Source: Salmonirosea aquatica (GTDB taxonomy: Bacteria; Bacteroidota; Bacteroidia; Cytophagales; Spirosomataceae). Taken from it: DNA of 64,000 bases. The notes under the pieces are model-generated. The model worked only from the letters and a program-made list of their open reading frames with translations, searched no databases and had not been told where the DNA came from. Below are positions 54,103-63,210 of this stretch, in pieces. Made by a program: the position numbers and the translations under genes. Numbering within the stretch: the first letter of the stretch is position 1; each line of letters begins with the position of its first letter. The stretch covers positions 2,046,001 through 2,110,000 of the forward strand of contig NZ_WHLY01000002.1 in assembly GCF_009296315.1 (NCBI RefSeq). Reading direction: 5' to 3'.

Positions 54103-55093
54103 GTCGAAGACATTTGCCGAAAAACCAAATGACGTCCAGCAGCTTATTAATATAACCTTATCAATTCTCGAAAGCTTTGGAATTCCAACAGAAGGCACAC
54201 CCAGAAGATTGGAAAGAATGGCTCTTGCATTTCTGGCCTGTGGCGACATAAAAGATAAGAATGACTTTTCAAAAGTCAGGGATTTAAATTCAGGCTACGC
54301 GCTTAAAACTCGTGAAATAATCAATTACGTGAACAAGCATTTTTATGAAAAAATAAGCTCCGGCTCGTACGATGATATACGAAGGAAAGATCTCAAACTA
54401 CTCACTATTGCAGAAATTGTATTACAATCAAGCCCAAATTCGGCAACTAATGACTCTACTCGTGGCTACTCAATAAATCCTACGTATGCCGAATTAATCA
54501 GAAGTTACGGTATCACCAATTGGGAAACAATGGTTTCGGAGCGCTTAAAAAATAGTGAGCCGCTGTCCAGAAAGCTGAAACGCGAAAGAACCATTCGTAA
54601 AGTCATAGTAACGCTTCCATCAGGCGGAGAACTTTCTTTTTCAGCGGGTGAGCACAATGATTTACAAAAAGCAATCATCGAAGAATTTCTACCAAGGTAC
54701 GGATATGGTGCAGAAGTTCTTTACGTGGGCGACACGTCCGATAAGTATCTTTACTTGGAGGCAGAGAGGCTCAAAGAATTGAACTTCTTTGAAATTTCTC
54801 ACGATGAGCTCCCTGACGTAATTGCCTACTCCAAGGACAAAAACTGGTTGTACTTAATTGAAGCAGTTCATTCCTCAGGACCAATAAGCGAAATTCGATT
54901 GTTACAACTACATCAACTTACTGAGAAATGTACAGCTGAAATAATTTATGTAACAGCATTCCTAAACAGACAGAAGTTTCGGCAATTTGTAGCTGACATA
55001 GCTTGGGAAACCGAAGTTTGGATAGCTGACAACTCTGATCACTTGATTCATTTCAATGGTGATAAGTTTTTAGGACCTTATAATAAGAGGTAG
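54077..55093 (+). CDS. Type II restriction endonuclease, BsuBI/PstI-like
   Basis: 338 aa. The C-terminal half carries features of the BsuBI/PstI nuclease family: SAGEHNDLQKAIIEEFLPR, VLYVGDTSDKYLYLE (as separate blocks), LPDVIAY and LIEAVHSSGPIS, giving a PD...(E)x(V/K)-like metal site. The N-terminal half (~1-150) is the helical region usual in this family. Overlaps the methylase by 26 bp. BsuBI and PstI cut CTGCAG but pair with N6-adenine methylases, so pairing with a 5mC enzyme implies a different target. Confidence 0.8.
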   Translation: MKQYINLDESKTFAEKPNDVQQLINITLSILESFGIPTEGTPRRLERMALAFLACGDIKDKNDFSKVRDLNSGYALKTREIINYVNKHFYEKISSGSYDDIRRKDLKLLTIAEIVLQSSPNSATNDSTRGYSINPTYAELIRSYGITNWETMVSERLKNSEPLSRKLKRERTIRKVIVTLPSGGELSFSAGEHNDLQKAIIEEFLPRYGYGAEVLYVGDTSDKYLYLEAERLKELNFFEISHDELPDVIAYSKDKNWLYLIEAVHSSGPISEIRLLQLHQLTEKCTAEIIYVTAFLNRQKFRQFVADIAWETEVWIADNSDHLIHFNGDKFLGPYNKR

Positions 55094-55138
55094 ATAGTTA
55101 CTCTGTATTCTTATTAAAAACCCATCTCAAGACCTCAC

Positions 55139-56377
55139 TCACTCCGCCAAAACCGGCTCCTCGGGTTCAGGCGTCACCTGTGGTGCCGCATCCACGGGCT
55201 TGATATAGCGGGCAATGAAAATGCTACTAAAAATGGCCGCCATCGCCAAGAAACCTACCGTACCGTAGTGCGTGAGTTGCCCCATGGCGGTTTTGCCAAT
55301 GATCGATCCCGCGCCGTAGGTAGCCAAGGCCTGCGCCAAGAGCTGTACTGAAGAATTGATGGCCATGAATCCACCTCGGTTTTGCGGCAGCACTACCGAA
55401 GTCGTCATGGCTTGGGTAGGTACCAGACGACCGTTGGAGAAAATAAAGAACAATCCGGCCACGAACAGCACATAGGCCAGCGGCGCTGGATTCATGTGCG
55501 TGATGAGGTAAATAGGAATAAGCGAGAGAAGCGCGAACACGACAAAAATTGGAAACTTCCCCCGCCGATCGGCCAGTTTGCCTACCATCGGAGCCGAGAA
55601 AATCGTCAGTGCGCCACCTACCAGGTAGATCAGGTAAATATTGGATTCACTAAACCCGACATTGGAAACCAGATACGGCGACAGGTAGGGAATGATACTG
55701 AAATGCCCCAGCATGATCGTGGTCGTAAGCCACAGGGCGCGCAGCTGATTCGGGTTTCGTACGATGGTGGTCAGTACCGCGATAGGATTAGGGCGCAGAT
55801 GCTTACTCACCAGGTGCGAATCCAGCCGGGGAATAAAGCGCCAGATCAGTGCCAGAACGCCAATACCCAGAAACCCAACCGCCAGAAAAGGGGCATGCCA
55901 GCTGAATTCCGTAGCAATGTAAAGCCCGAAAGGTACCCCCACGACCGAAGCCGCCGAGAAAGCCGTCATGACAATGGACATGGCTTGTGCCCGGCGCTCG
56001 TAGGCGAACACATCACCCACAATGGAAAGCACCTGTGCCCCCAGTACCCCGCCGAAAACACCCGCCAGAATTCGGGCCGCGATCAGAAGCTGATAAGTAG
56101 GAGCAAGCCCACAGGCCAGGGTACCTATGACAAAACCCGCGTAGGCCAGCATGACCACCTGATTGCGCGGATAGCGATCGACCACAAAAGCTGCCAGAAA
56201 GCCCGAAATGCCCGCACTCAGGCTGTACGACGACACAATGAAGCCGAACGCCTGCGGTCCGATGGCAAAGTGCCGCATCAGTTGCGGTCCCAGCGGCATC
56301 ATGATCATGAAATCAACGATATGGGTAAAGTTGATACACGCCAGGACAAAGAGAAGAATCTTTTCTTGCTTAGTCAA
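55139..56377 (-). CDS. MFS transporter (DHA1-like)
   Basis: 412 aa with 12 predicted membrane helices. Typical MFS loop motifs: GFLAAFVVDRYPRN between TM2 and TM3 and GKLADRRGKFP between TM8 and TM9. Probably a drug/sugar proton antiporter in the inner membrane; substrate unknown. Converges on the R-M nuclease gene (45-bp gap). Its start lies 22 bp from a long repeat array that separates it from the TlpA-like gene upstream. Confidence 0.85.
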   Translation of the reverse strand: MTKQEKILLFVLACINFTHIVDFMIMMPLGPQLMRHFAIGPQAFGFIVSSYSLSAGISGFLAAFVVDRYPRNQVVMLAYAGFVIGTLACGLAPTYQLLIAARILAGVFGGVLGAQVLSIVGDVFAYERRAQAMSIVMTAFSAASVVGVPFGLYIATEFSWHAPFLAVGFLGIGVLALIWRFIPRLDSHLVSKHLRPNPIAVLTTIVRNPNQLRALWLTTTIMLGHFSIIPYLSPYLVSNVGFSESNIYLIYLVGGALTIFSAPMVGKLADRRGKFPIFVVFALLSLIPIYLITHMNPAPLAYVLFVAGLFFIFSNGRLVPTQAMTTSVVLPQNRGGFMAINSSVQLLAQALATYGAGSIIGKTAMGQLTHYGTVGFLAMAAIFSSIFIARYIKPVDAAPQVTPEPEEPVLAE

Positions 56378-56399
56378 TGGAAGAGTTTGATGGTTAATG

Positions 56400-56589
56400 A
56401 GTACAGAAGTACACGAGTTCGGGAAGACAGAGTTTGTGAGTTTTTAAGCACAACAGTACCAAGTACAGAAGTTTACGAGTAGAAAAGTTCAGATAATACA
56501 GATGTGCAGAAGTGTCTAGCTTACTTTTGTACTGAGGTACTCCTGTACTCAGGCACTTCTGTACTTTTTCACGCCTGCACTTGCTCACT
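56400..56589. repeat. Inverted pair of degenerate 8-bp arrays (AGTACNNN), copy B
   Basis: Left arm, plus strand: AGTACAGA (56400), AGTACACG, AGTTCGGG, AAGACAGA, a break, then AGTACAGA (56462), AGTTTACG, AGTAGAAA, AGTTCAGA and weaker units to 56517. Right arm on the minus strand, eight units without slippage from 56589 to 56526: AGTGAGCA, AGTGCAGG, CGTGAAAA, AGTACAGA, AGTGCCTG, AGTACAGG, AGTACCTC, AGTACAAA. Same units as copy A at 48.65 kb. Confidence 0.78.
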
Positions 56590-56596
56590 TTTCTCC

Positions 56597-57847
56597 CTAT
56601 TTCTCCGCTACCAGCTTGTCGATCAAGCGATTGAAGTCGGCGACAAATTCGTCGTAGTACTTGCCGGTACCTGGGCCCGAAAACCCCGTATGAATGGTAC
56701 GTACCTTGTGGTTTTTATCCAGTATGATCGTGGTCGGAAACGACATCACATGATTCAGCATCGGCAAGGCCGTGTCCGCCGAATCTTTGTTGCTAAGGCC
56801 CGCCAGTACGATCGGATAATACACATCGTAGCGCTCTGCCATCTTGCGTAGTTTGGGCGCAGAATCTTCCAACTTCTTCGAGCGTTCGAAGGCCAACCCT
56901 ACGATTTCGACACCCCGGTCACGGTTTTTCTTGTACCAGGGCGCCAGGAACCGGGTTTCGTCCATGCAGTTGGGGCACCACGAACCCATGATTTGTACTA
57001 CCGTCACTTTATCTTTGAAAGCAGGGTCTTGCAAAGAGACCATTTTGCCGTCGGCATTCGGGAATTTGAAATCAAAGGTTTCGTAGCCTGGCTTGAGGTA
57101 GGTCAGGGTGTTAGCGTCGGGGAGTTGGGCGTTCGGATCAGGCTTGGCAGTCCAGGTTTCGTAGCCCGTAAGGCCGTACCAGGCTTTTCCCTGCAAGGTA
57201 CCATCGCCCTGCCGCGCCGCGGTAAACAGAAAAGCGTGGGAACCATCGAAACAGGATAGGAACAAACTGTCGCCCTTCACATTGCCGGCCAGATAGCGGT
57301 AATCGCCCGTAGAAGTCAGGAAGGTACCTGTCAGCGTAGAGCCTTTTTGCTCAAAAACCCCAACCGCCGGATAAGAATCCTCGGGATCTTCACCCTGGAA
57401 TTGTACCGTCCACTTACCCGCAAACGCAGCGGGATCCGAAGTTTCGGAAGTATTGAAAAAGCGATACTCTTCGCCCAAAACTGCTTCAAAAGGTAACTCG
57501 CCCCCTACCTTGTCCACGCGTCGCACCCGCCATACGCCCGTCAGACGGTCATCTCCTACTTTTCCAACGAGCTCAGAGTCGTACAAGCTCATGGGGATAT
57601 GCAACGAATCGTTTTGGACATAAGCCGTATCCATTTTAAACCGCTCGGACCCATTGACGGCATAGGCCGAATAGGTGCTTGCGTCTGAATTGGCTTCTAG
57701 TTCGAGTTGAAAGGGGAGCTGGTGGCCGTCGCGGGTGAGGGTAGCGCGCCAGGTTCCCGATTTGACAATTGTGGAGGTAGAAGAGGTGGTGCAGCTGGCC
57801 AGATACAGGCCCAGAATGATTAAAAAGCAAGAGGACAGTTGCTTCAT
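56597..57847 (-). CDS. TlpA-like thioredoxin-fold lipoprotein
   Basis: 416 aa. Lipobox YLASC (Cys 19), a ~230-residue N-terminal region of beta domains (GTWRATLTRDGHQLPFQLEL; FAGKWTVQFQGEDPED, typical of Bacteroidota TlpA proteins), and a C-terminal thioredoxin fold with the redox pair WCPNC near residue 310 and the cis-Pro loop SFPTTIILD. A membrane-tethered periplasmic thiol-disulfide reductase or peroxiredoxin-like protein. Divergent from the dcw operon. Confidence 0.87.
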   Translation of the reverse strand: MKQLSSCFLIILGLYLASCTTSSTSTIVKSGTWRATLTRDGHQLPFQLELEANSDASTYSAYAVNGSERFKMDTAYVQNDSLHIPMSLYDSELVGKVGDDRLTGVWRVRRVDKVGGELPFEAVLGEEYRFFNTSETSDPAAFAGKWTVQFQGEDPEDSYPAVGVFEQKGSTLTGTFLTSTGDYRYLAGNVKGDSLFLSCFDGSHAFLFTAARQGDGTLQGKAWYGLTGYETWTAKPDPNAQLPDANTLTYLKPGYETFDFKFPNADGKMVSLQDPAFKDKVTVVQIMGSWCPNCMDETRFLAPWYKKNRDRGVEIVGLAFERSKKLEDSAPKLRKMAERYDVYYPIVLAGLSNKDSADTALPMLNHVMSFPTTIILDKNHKVRTIHTGFSGPGTGKYYDEFVADFNRLIDKLVAEK

Positions 57848-57930
57848 ATTCAGTTTTTTAATATAGTAAGCAGAGGTAAGTATCGAAATAAAATCAAAAA
57901 AAAGGGGCCGGCCTTCCCCCGGAAAATTAG

Positions 57931-57938
57931 TAAGTTTG
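57931..57938 (+). promoter_or_regulatory. Candidate -7 element of the dcw operon
   Basis: TAAGTTTG fits TAnnTTTG exactly, 51 bp before rsmH. No strong -33 TTG. No mraZ gene fits in the 141-bp gap. Confidence 0.5.
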
Positions 57939-57988
57939 TAACGGACGCCCCGTAAGAATAAGTTCCTGATGGCGTTGCTATTTATGTA

Positions 57989-58912
57989 ATGGAATCAACG
58001 ACTCACTACCACGCCCCGGTTATGCTAGCTGAATGCCTGGACGGCCTTGCCATCCGGCCCGAGGGTACCTACGTGGATGTGACCTTTGGCGGTGGTGGCC
58101 ACGCGCGGGCCATTCTGGAACAACTGACTACGGGAAGGCTACTGGTTTTTGACCAGGATGCCGATGCCGCTGCCAACGCCGCCCCGCTGAAAAGCGACGC
58201 CCGGTTTACCTTCATTGCGGCCAACTTTCGGCATCTGCGGCGCTACCTCAAACTATATAAGGCTGAAAAATTAGATGGTATTCTGGCTGATCTGGGCGTA
58301 TCGTCACATCAGTTCGATACCGCCGAACGAGGGTTTTCTACCCGTTTCGAGGCTCAACTGGATATGCGCATGAACCAGCAGGGCGAACGCAACGCCCGCC
58401 AGATCCTGAACGAGTACAGCGCTGCGGAGTTGCAGAGCGTGCTGGGTCGCTACGGCGAGGTACATAATGCCCGCACCGTGGCCGAAGCCATCTTTGCGGC
58501 CCGCCACAGCGCCCCCATCAATACGGTAAACGATCTGAAAGCCGTGGTAGAGCGCTATGCGCCCCGGCACCGCGAGCACAAGTACTTCGCCCAAATCTTT
58601 CAGGCCCTACGCATCGAAGTAAACGAAGAAATGGCGGTGCTGGAAGAATTTCTGCTCCAGACTCCGGAGGTACTGGCCCCTGGCGGGCGGCTGGTAGTGA
58701 TGTCGTACCATTCGCTGGAGGACCGGCTGGTCAAGAATTACATCAATAAAGGTAAACTGGAAGGTGAAGTGGAAAAAGATTTTTACGGTAACGAGCTCAA
58801 ACCCCTGCGCTCGGTGACCCGCAAACCCCTTGAAGCCACTGCCGACGAAATAGAACGCAACCCCCGCGCCCGCAGCGCCAAGCTGCGGATCGCAGAAAAG
58901 AAAGAAGATTAA
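57989..58912 (+). CDS. rsmH: 16S rRNA (cytosine1402-N4)-methyltransferase RsmH
   Basis: 307 aa. Motifs: HAPVMLAECLDGL at the N-terminus, DVTFGGGGHARAIL (SAM site), DGILADLGVSSHQ, FAQIFQALRIEVNEE and SYHSLEDRLVKN. Methylates C1402 in the 30S P site. First gene of the dcw cluster; followed after 85 bp by the FtsL-like gene, same strand. Normally preceded by mraZ, which is absent here. Confidence 0.97.
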   Translation: MESTTHYHAPVMLAECLDGLAIRPEGTYVDVTFGGGGHARAILEQLTTGRLLVFDQDADAAANAAPLKSDARFTFIAANFRHLRRYLKLYKAEKLDGILADLGVSSHQFDTAERGFSTRFEAQLDMRMNQQGERNARQILNEYSAAELQSVLGRYGEVHNARTVAEAIFAARHSAPINTVNDLKAVVERYAPRHREHKYFAQIFQALRIEVNEEMAVLEEFLLQTPEVLAPGGRLVVMSYHSLEDRLVKNYINKGKLEGEVEKDFYGNELKPLRSVTRKPLEATADEIERNPRARSAKLRIAEKKED

Positions 58913-58997
58913 GGGGCTAACCGACTTTTATTCACTCAATTACTCATTATCTTATCGCACGGGTTGATCCGGCGTACCGGACCCTGTCAAAATTACA

Positions 58998-59420
58998 ATG
59001 GCCCAAAACCGACGTATCAATCGTTCGCAACCGCCCCCACCCAAACCCCGGCGTAAGCGTACTTATTCGCTTTTCCAATGGTTCAATCGGTTTTTGCCCT
59101 TAGAAAAAGTCTTTGGAGAAAAATCCGAACGCAATCAGGATCTGATTCCGATCCGGTATTTCAACTATTTTTTGTGGATCGTAGCCCTGCTGGTGGCGTA
59201 TGAATGGTTGGGTTATGCTTCGGAAAAGTACGTCCGACAGAGCCTCACGCTCAAAAGGGAAGTAGAAGATCTCCGTGCTGAGTACACTACCATCAAAGCC
59301 GACTACATGAAAAGCGGGAAGCAGTCGGTAGTGATCAAAAAAGTGGAGGGAATGGGTCTGGAAGAAAACCTGACTCCGCCCCGAAAAATCGTTTCAACCA
59401 CCGCCGAGCGAGAGAAGTAG
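58998..59420 (+). CDS. ftsL: FtsL-like division protein
   Basis: 140 aa single-pass protein: basic cytosolic N-terminus with Pro run (QPPPPKPRRKR), membrane helix at ~53-70 (YFNYFLWIVALLVAYEWLG), and a periplasmic coiled-coil (LTLKREVEDLRAEYTTIKADYMKSG, read in two pieces). Position between rsmH and ftsI and the topology mark it as the Bacteroidota FtsL-type protein of the FtsQLB complex. Sequence identity of FtsL is always low, so the call is partly by position. Confidence 0.82.
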   Translation: MAQNRRINRSQPPPPKPRRKRTYSLFQWFNRFLPLEKVFGEKSERNQDLIPIRYFNYFLWIVALLVAYEWLGYASEKYVRQSLTLKREVEDLRAEYTTIKADYMKSGKQSVVIKKVEGMGLEENLTPPRKIVSTTAEREK

Positions 59421-59483
59421 TTTTGTCTTTTATCCAATCCTGCTTTTTCAGAAACACACACTGAATACTAACTCCAATCAATC

Positions 59484-61631
59484 ATGAAACGCACTCAACC
59501 GCCCAAACCGAACGAAAAACAGGCTTTGATTCAGCGTGCCTACGGCGTGGCCATTCTGCTCGTAGTGCTAGCCATTGGTGTGATAGTCAAGCTGATCCGG
59601 GTACAGTATTACGAAACCTACAAAGGAAAATCATGGGCTAAGCACGCTGCCCTCAACGATCAGAAACTGGACACGATTCAGGCCATGCGGGGTAATATTT
59701 TCTCCAGCGACGGCAGCTTACTGGCTACGTCTCTGCCCTTTTACCGCGTCGGTATTGATCCCAATGTGGCCGACAGCGCCTACTTTGCAAAGAATCTGGA
59801 AGAACTGGCGGGCAAGTTCGCCACGCATTTCAGAGAGCACTCCAAAAGCTACTACATCGAACGCATCAGGAATGCCCGGCGCGACCGACGCTGGTACGTG
59901 CCGCTGCTGGGCCGGGCCATCAGTTATCTAGAAAGGGAACAAATCGAAGAATGGCCGTTTTTCCAGAAACGAAAGCGGGCCGGCGGCAAATTCGATCCCG
60001 AGTACCGCCGCTACCGGCCTTTCTCACCCATGGCCGACCGAACCGTAGGTACCCTGGATCGGGCCACGGGTCGGGGCCGGGTTGGGCTGGAAGCCAGTTT
60101 CGACAAGCAGTTGGCCGGCACCAACGGCCTGAGCTGGGTGGAGGTACTGCCCGGGAACATCCGGATTCCCGTGGGCGATGAGGTCAATATCCGGCCTGAG
60201 GCGGGTTCGGACATTCATACGACTTTGGACATTAACTTTCAGGATGTGGCTGAATCAGCTCTCAAGCAATCTCTGGAAGAATTCAAGGCCAATTTTGGTT
60301 GCGTGATTGTCATGGAAGTAGCTACGGGCAAAATCAAGGCCCTCTCCAACCTGACCCGTAAGGGCCCCAACCAGTTTTTGGACGATCAAAATTATGCCCT
60401 CACCATGGGAGCCGACCCCGGCTCTACCTTTAAGCTGGCTACCATGATGGCGATATTAGAAGAAACCGGCATCGACCCTGATAAGGTATGGGTCGACACG
60501 GGTACCGGTCGCCTGAGGTACCGCAGCATGACCATCGTGGATGCCCACCGGGGCGGCTTCGGCCGGCTGACGGCTAGCCAGGTGCTGGAGAAATCGTCGA
60601 ATATAGGTACCCACCTGCTCATGCAGAAATATTTTTACAGCAAGCCCGATAAGTACCTGAGCTACCTCGATAAATTCCGGCTGAAAAGTCGTACGGGCGT
60701 GCACATGGACGGAGAAGCGGCCCCGCTCATTCGCGACAGCCATGCCAAGCAATGGAGTAAAACCTCCATCACCTACATGTCGTACGGCTACGAAATGCGC
60801 CTGACCCCCATCCAGATCCTGACGCTTTATAATGCCGTAGCCAACGGTGGCTATTGGGTGCGGCCCATGATTGTGGACCAGGTGCGCAGCTCCAGTGAGA
60901 TTGTGGACAACTACGAACCCTATGTGGACCCTCAGCCGATTTGTTCGGAGCGTACCGCCCGCCTACTGAAAGATATGCTGGAAGGCGTCGTGCAGCGTGG
61001 TACCGCTCCCCTTCTGAAAAAAAGCCCCTACCGCGTAGCCGGAAAAACGGGCACCGCCCAGAAAATCGTGAATGGTACCTACCAGAAAAGCAAGGGCTTG
61101 CGTACCTCTTTCGTAGGGTTCTTCCCCGCCGATCGGCCTAAGTACAGCTGTATTGTACTGGTCGATAATTCGTTAGGGGGAGGATCGGACCTCTATGCCG
61201 GTACCGTGGCCGCCCCGGTGTTCAAGCAGGTGGCTGATCGTATCTACGCCTACGACATGAGCCTCCACGCCCCGACGCCGCCGCCTTCCGACAGTGGTGC
61301 GGTACAGGTGCAGTGGGCGGGTAGAGCCAGCGAGGTGCAGGTCGTGGCCACGGCGCTCAACCTCGGCTCACCCACCGAAAAGGTACCCGAAGGTACCGAA
61401 TGGGTGCAGGGAAGCACGGGCGCTAAAGGAAAAACGACATGGCAAGCCCGCTCTATCGACAAATCGGATGTACCCGACCTGCGCGGCATGCCGCTGCGCG
61501 ATGCCCTTTTTATCATGGAAAACAAAGGATTCCGGGTAAGTTTCAAAGGAGCGGGCAAGGTAGTGACGCAGTCCCTGGAACCGGGGTCGAAGGTTGCGGG
61601 ACCGAAAAATATTATGCTCAGTTTACAGTAA
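59484..61631 (+). CDS. ftsI: Penicillin-binding protein FtsI (PBP3) with PASTA domain
   Basis: 715 aa. One N-terminal membrane helix (~18-38, VAILLVVLAIGVIVKLI), pedestal domain, then transpeptidase with Ser in GSTFKLA (SxxK), SSN in EKSSNIGTH and KTGT in AGKTGTAQK. A C-terminal PASTA domain (DVPDLRGMPLRDALFIMEN to the end). Septal cross-linking enzyme working with FtsW. Ends 3 bp before murE. Confidence 0.95.
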   Translation: MKRTQPPKPNEKQALIQRAYGVAILLVVLAIGVIVKLIRVQYYETYKGKSWAKHAALNDQKLDTIQAMRGNIFSSDGSLLATSLPFYRVGIDPNVADSAYFAKNLEELAGKFATHFREHSKSYYIERIRNARRDRRWYVPLLGRAISYLEREQIEEWPFFQKRKRAGGKFDPEYRRYRPFSPMADRTVGTLDRATGRGRVGLEASFDKQLAGTNGLSWVEVLPGNIRIPVGDEVNIRPEAGSDIHTTLDINFQDVAESALKQSLEEFKANFGCVIVMEVATGKIKALSNLTRKGPNQFLDDQNYALTMGADPGSTFKLATMMAILEETGIDPDKVWVDTGTGRLRYRSMTIVDAHRGGFGRLTASQVLEKSSNIGTHLLMQKYFYSKPDKYLSYLDKFRLKSRTGVHMDGEAAPLIRDSHAKQWSKTSITYMSYGYEMRLTPIQILTLYNAVANGGYWVRPMIVDQVRSSSEIVDNYEPYVDPQPICSERTARLLKDMLEGVVQRGTAPLLKKSPYRVAGKTGTAQKIVNGTYQKSKGLRTSFVGFFPADRPKYSCIVLVDNSLGGGSDLYAGTVAAPVFKQVADRIYAYDMSLHAPTPPPSDSGAVQVQWAGRASEVQVVATALNLGSPTEKVPEGTEWVQGSTGAKGKTTWQARSIDKSDVPDLRGMPLRDALFIMENKGFRVSFKGAGKVVTQSLEPGSKVAGPKNIMLSLQ

Positions 61632-61634
61632 AAA

Positions 61635-63116
61635 ATGGAATCGACGCATCCCCCTAAGCAATTAGATAGTCTATTATCAGAAATTCCTGAAGCCCATGTG
61701 ATCGGCTTAACGAGCCGGCCGGTAGCAGACATTACCCTCGATTCGCGGAAAGCACAGGAAGATACCCTGTTCGTGGCCGTGCGGGGTACCCAGGCCGATG
61801 GCCATTCGTTTATTGAAAAAGCAATTGCCCTCGGCGCGAATGTGATTCTTTGTGAAACACTGCCTGCCCAACTCACTCCCGAGGTGACCTACATACAGGT
61901 ACCTGATTCGGCGAGGGCCATGGGGCTGCTGGCTTCGGCTTTCTATGGGTACCCTTCCCGGGCATTCAACCTCATCGGCGTTACAGGTACCAATGGCAAA
62001 ACTTCCGTGGCTACCTTGCTCTTCCGGATGTTCCGGGCGCTGGGCTACCGCTGCGGGCTGATTTCTACGGTGCAGAATCAGATTGAGGAGGAAGTAATTC
62101 CTACCGCTCATACTACCCCCGATGCGATCACGCTCAATGCTCTGCTGGCCGATATGCAGAGACAGAAATGCTCGCACGTATTTATGGAAGTGAGCTCGCA
62201 CGCCGTGGCGCAGCAGCGCGTGGCCGGGCTGACGTTTTGTGGAGGCATCTTTACCAATATTACCCACGATCACCTCGATTTCCACGGGACTTTCGACAAC
62301 TATATCAAGGCCAAGAAAGGGTTTTTCGACCAGCTGCCCAAAAAGGCTTTCGCGCTGGTCAATATCGACGACCGGCGTGGTGCAGTGATGGTGCAGAACA
62401 CCGCCGCCCAAGTAGAGACTTACTCGCTGCAAACGATGGCTACCTTCAAAGGCAAGCTACTCTCCGAAACGCTCTACGGCATGCATATGGAGCTCAATGG
62501 ACAGGAAGTGTGGTTCCGGTTGATCGGCCGGTTCAACGCTTACAATCTGCTGGCGGTCTACGGTGCCGCCGTCCTATTGGGCGAAGCCTCCGAAGAAGCC
62601 CTGGCGGTGCTATCGGAGTTGCAAAGCCCGCCCGGACGTTTCGAGCAGGTACCTTCGGCGCAAAAGGTGGTGGGTATCGTGGACTACGCCCATACCCCCG
62701 ACGCGCTGCTGAATGTCCTGGAAACGATCACCCATCTGCGGCAGGGCAATGAGCAAATCATCACGGTGGTAGGCTGTGGGGGCAACCGCGACGCCGAAAA
62801 GCGCCCCAAGATGGCGGCGATCGCCAGTAAACTCAGCGACCGCGTGATCCTCACTTCCGACAATCCCCGTTTTGAGGAACCCCAGGTTATTTTGGATCAA
62901 ATGTTGGCGGGGGTACCCCTGGTCGACCATAAGCGCGTAGCCGTGGTGGCCAACCGGCGGGAGGCCATTTATCAGGCTTGCGCCGAAGCCCAGCCGGGCG
63001 ACATCGTGCTGATCGCGGGCAAAGGCCACGAGACTTATCAGGAAATCAAGGGCGTAAAATTCGACTTCGACGATCGGGCGGTGTTGCGCGAAGCTTTTGC
63101 AGCTATGGGGAAATAA
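61635..63116 (+). CDS. murE: UDP-MurNAc-tripeptide synthetase MurE (meso-DAP-adding)
   Basis: 493 aa. Adds the third residue to UDP-MurNAc-L-Ala-D-Glu using ATP. P-loop [21 protein letters not shown] with the modified Lys region, DYAHTPDAL and [13 protein letters not shown]. The motif [10 protein letters not shown] contains DNPR, the signature for meso-diaminopimelate rather than lysine, so the wall is A1-gamma type. Start 3 bp after ftsI; tight coupling. Confidence 0.96.
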   Translation: MESTHPPKQLDSLLSEIPEAHVIGLTSRPVADITLDSRKAQEDTLFVAVRGTQADGHSFIEKAIALGANVILCETLPAQLTPEVTYIQVPDSARAMGLLASAFYGYPSRAFNLIGVTGTNGKTSVATLLFRMFRALGYRCGLISTVQNQIEEEVIPTAHTTPDAITLNALLADMQRQKCSHVFMEVSSHAVAQQRVAGLTFCGGIFTNITHDHLDFHGTFDNYIKAKKGFFDQLPKKAFALVNIDDRRGAVMVQNTAAQVETYSLQTMATFKGKLLSETLYGMHMELNGQEVWFRLIGRFNAYNLLAVYGAAVLLGEASEEALAVLSELQSPPGRFEQVPSAQKVVGIVDYAHTPDALLNVLETITHLRQGNEQIITVVGCGGNRDAEKRPKMAAIASKLSDRVILTSDNPRFEEPQVILDQMLAGVPLVDHKRVAVVANRREAIYQACAEAQPGDIVLIAGKGHETYQEIKGVKFDFDDRAVLREAFAAMGK

Positions 63117-63210
63117 TTTCGGGATTACCCCTGCATCCGCTTTTTTCCTTCTTAAAAAAACCAGCAATTTTACGCTACTTTTAGCGGCACGTTCATCAGT
63201 TCCCCCACCT

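Noticed and set aside
53071-55093. GGTACC as the target of the local restriction-modification system
   Set aside because: A target of a resident nuclease is usually avoided, not enriched, and nothing in the methylase region indicates this motif.
55382-56482. A 366-residue plus-strand frame opposite the MFS gene
   Set aside because: Very rich in Arg, His, Gln and Asn with no fold pattern; the minus-strand frame has 12 clear membrane helices and MFS motifs.
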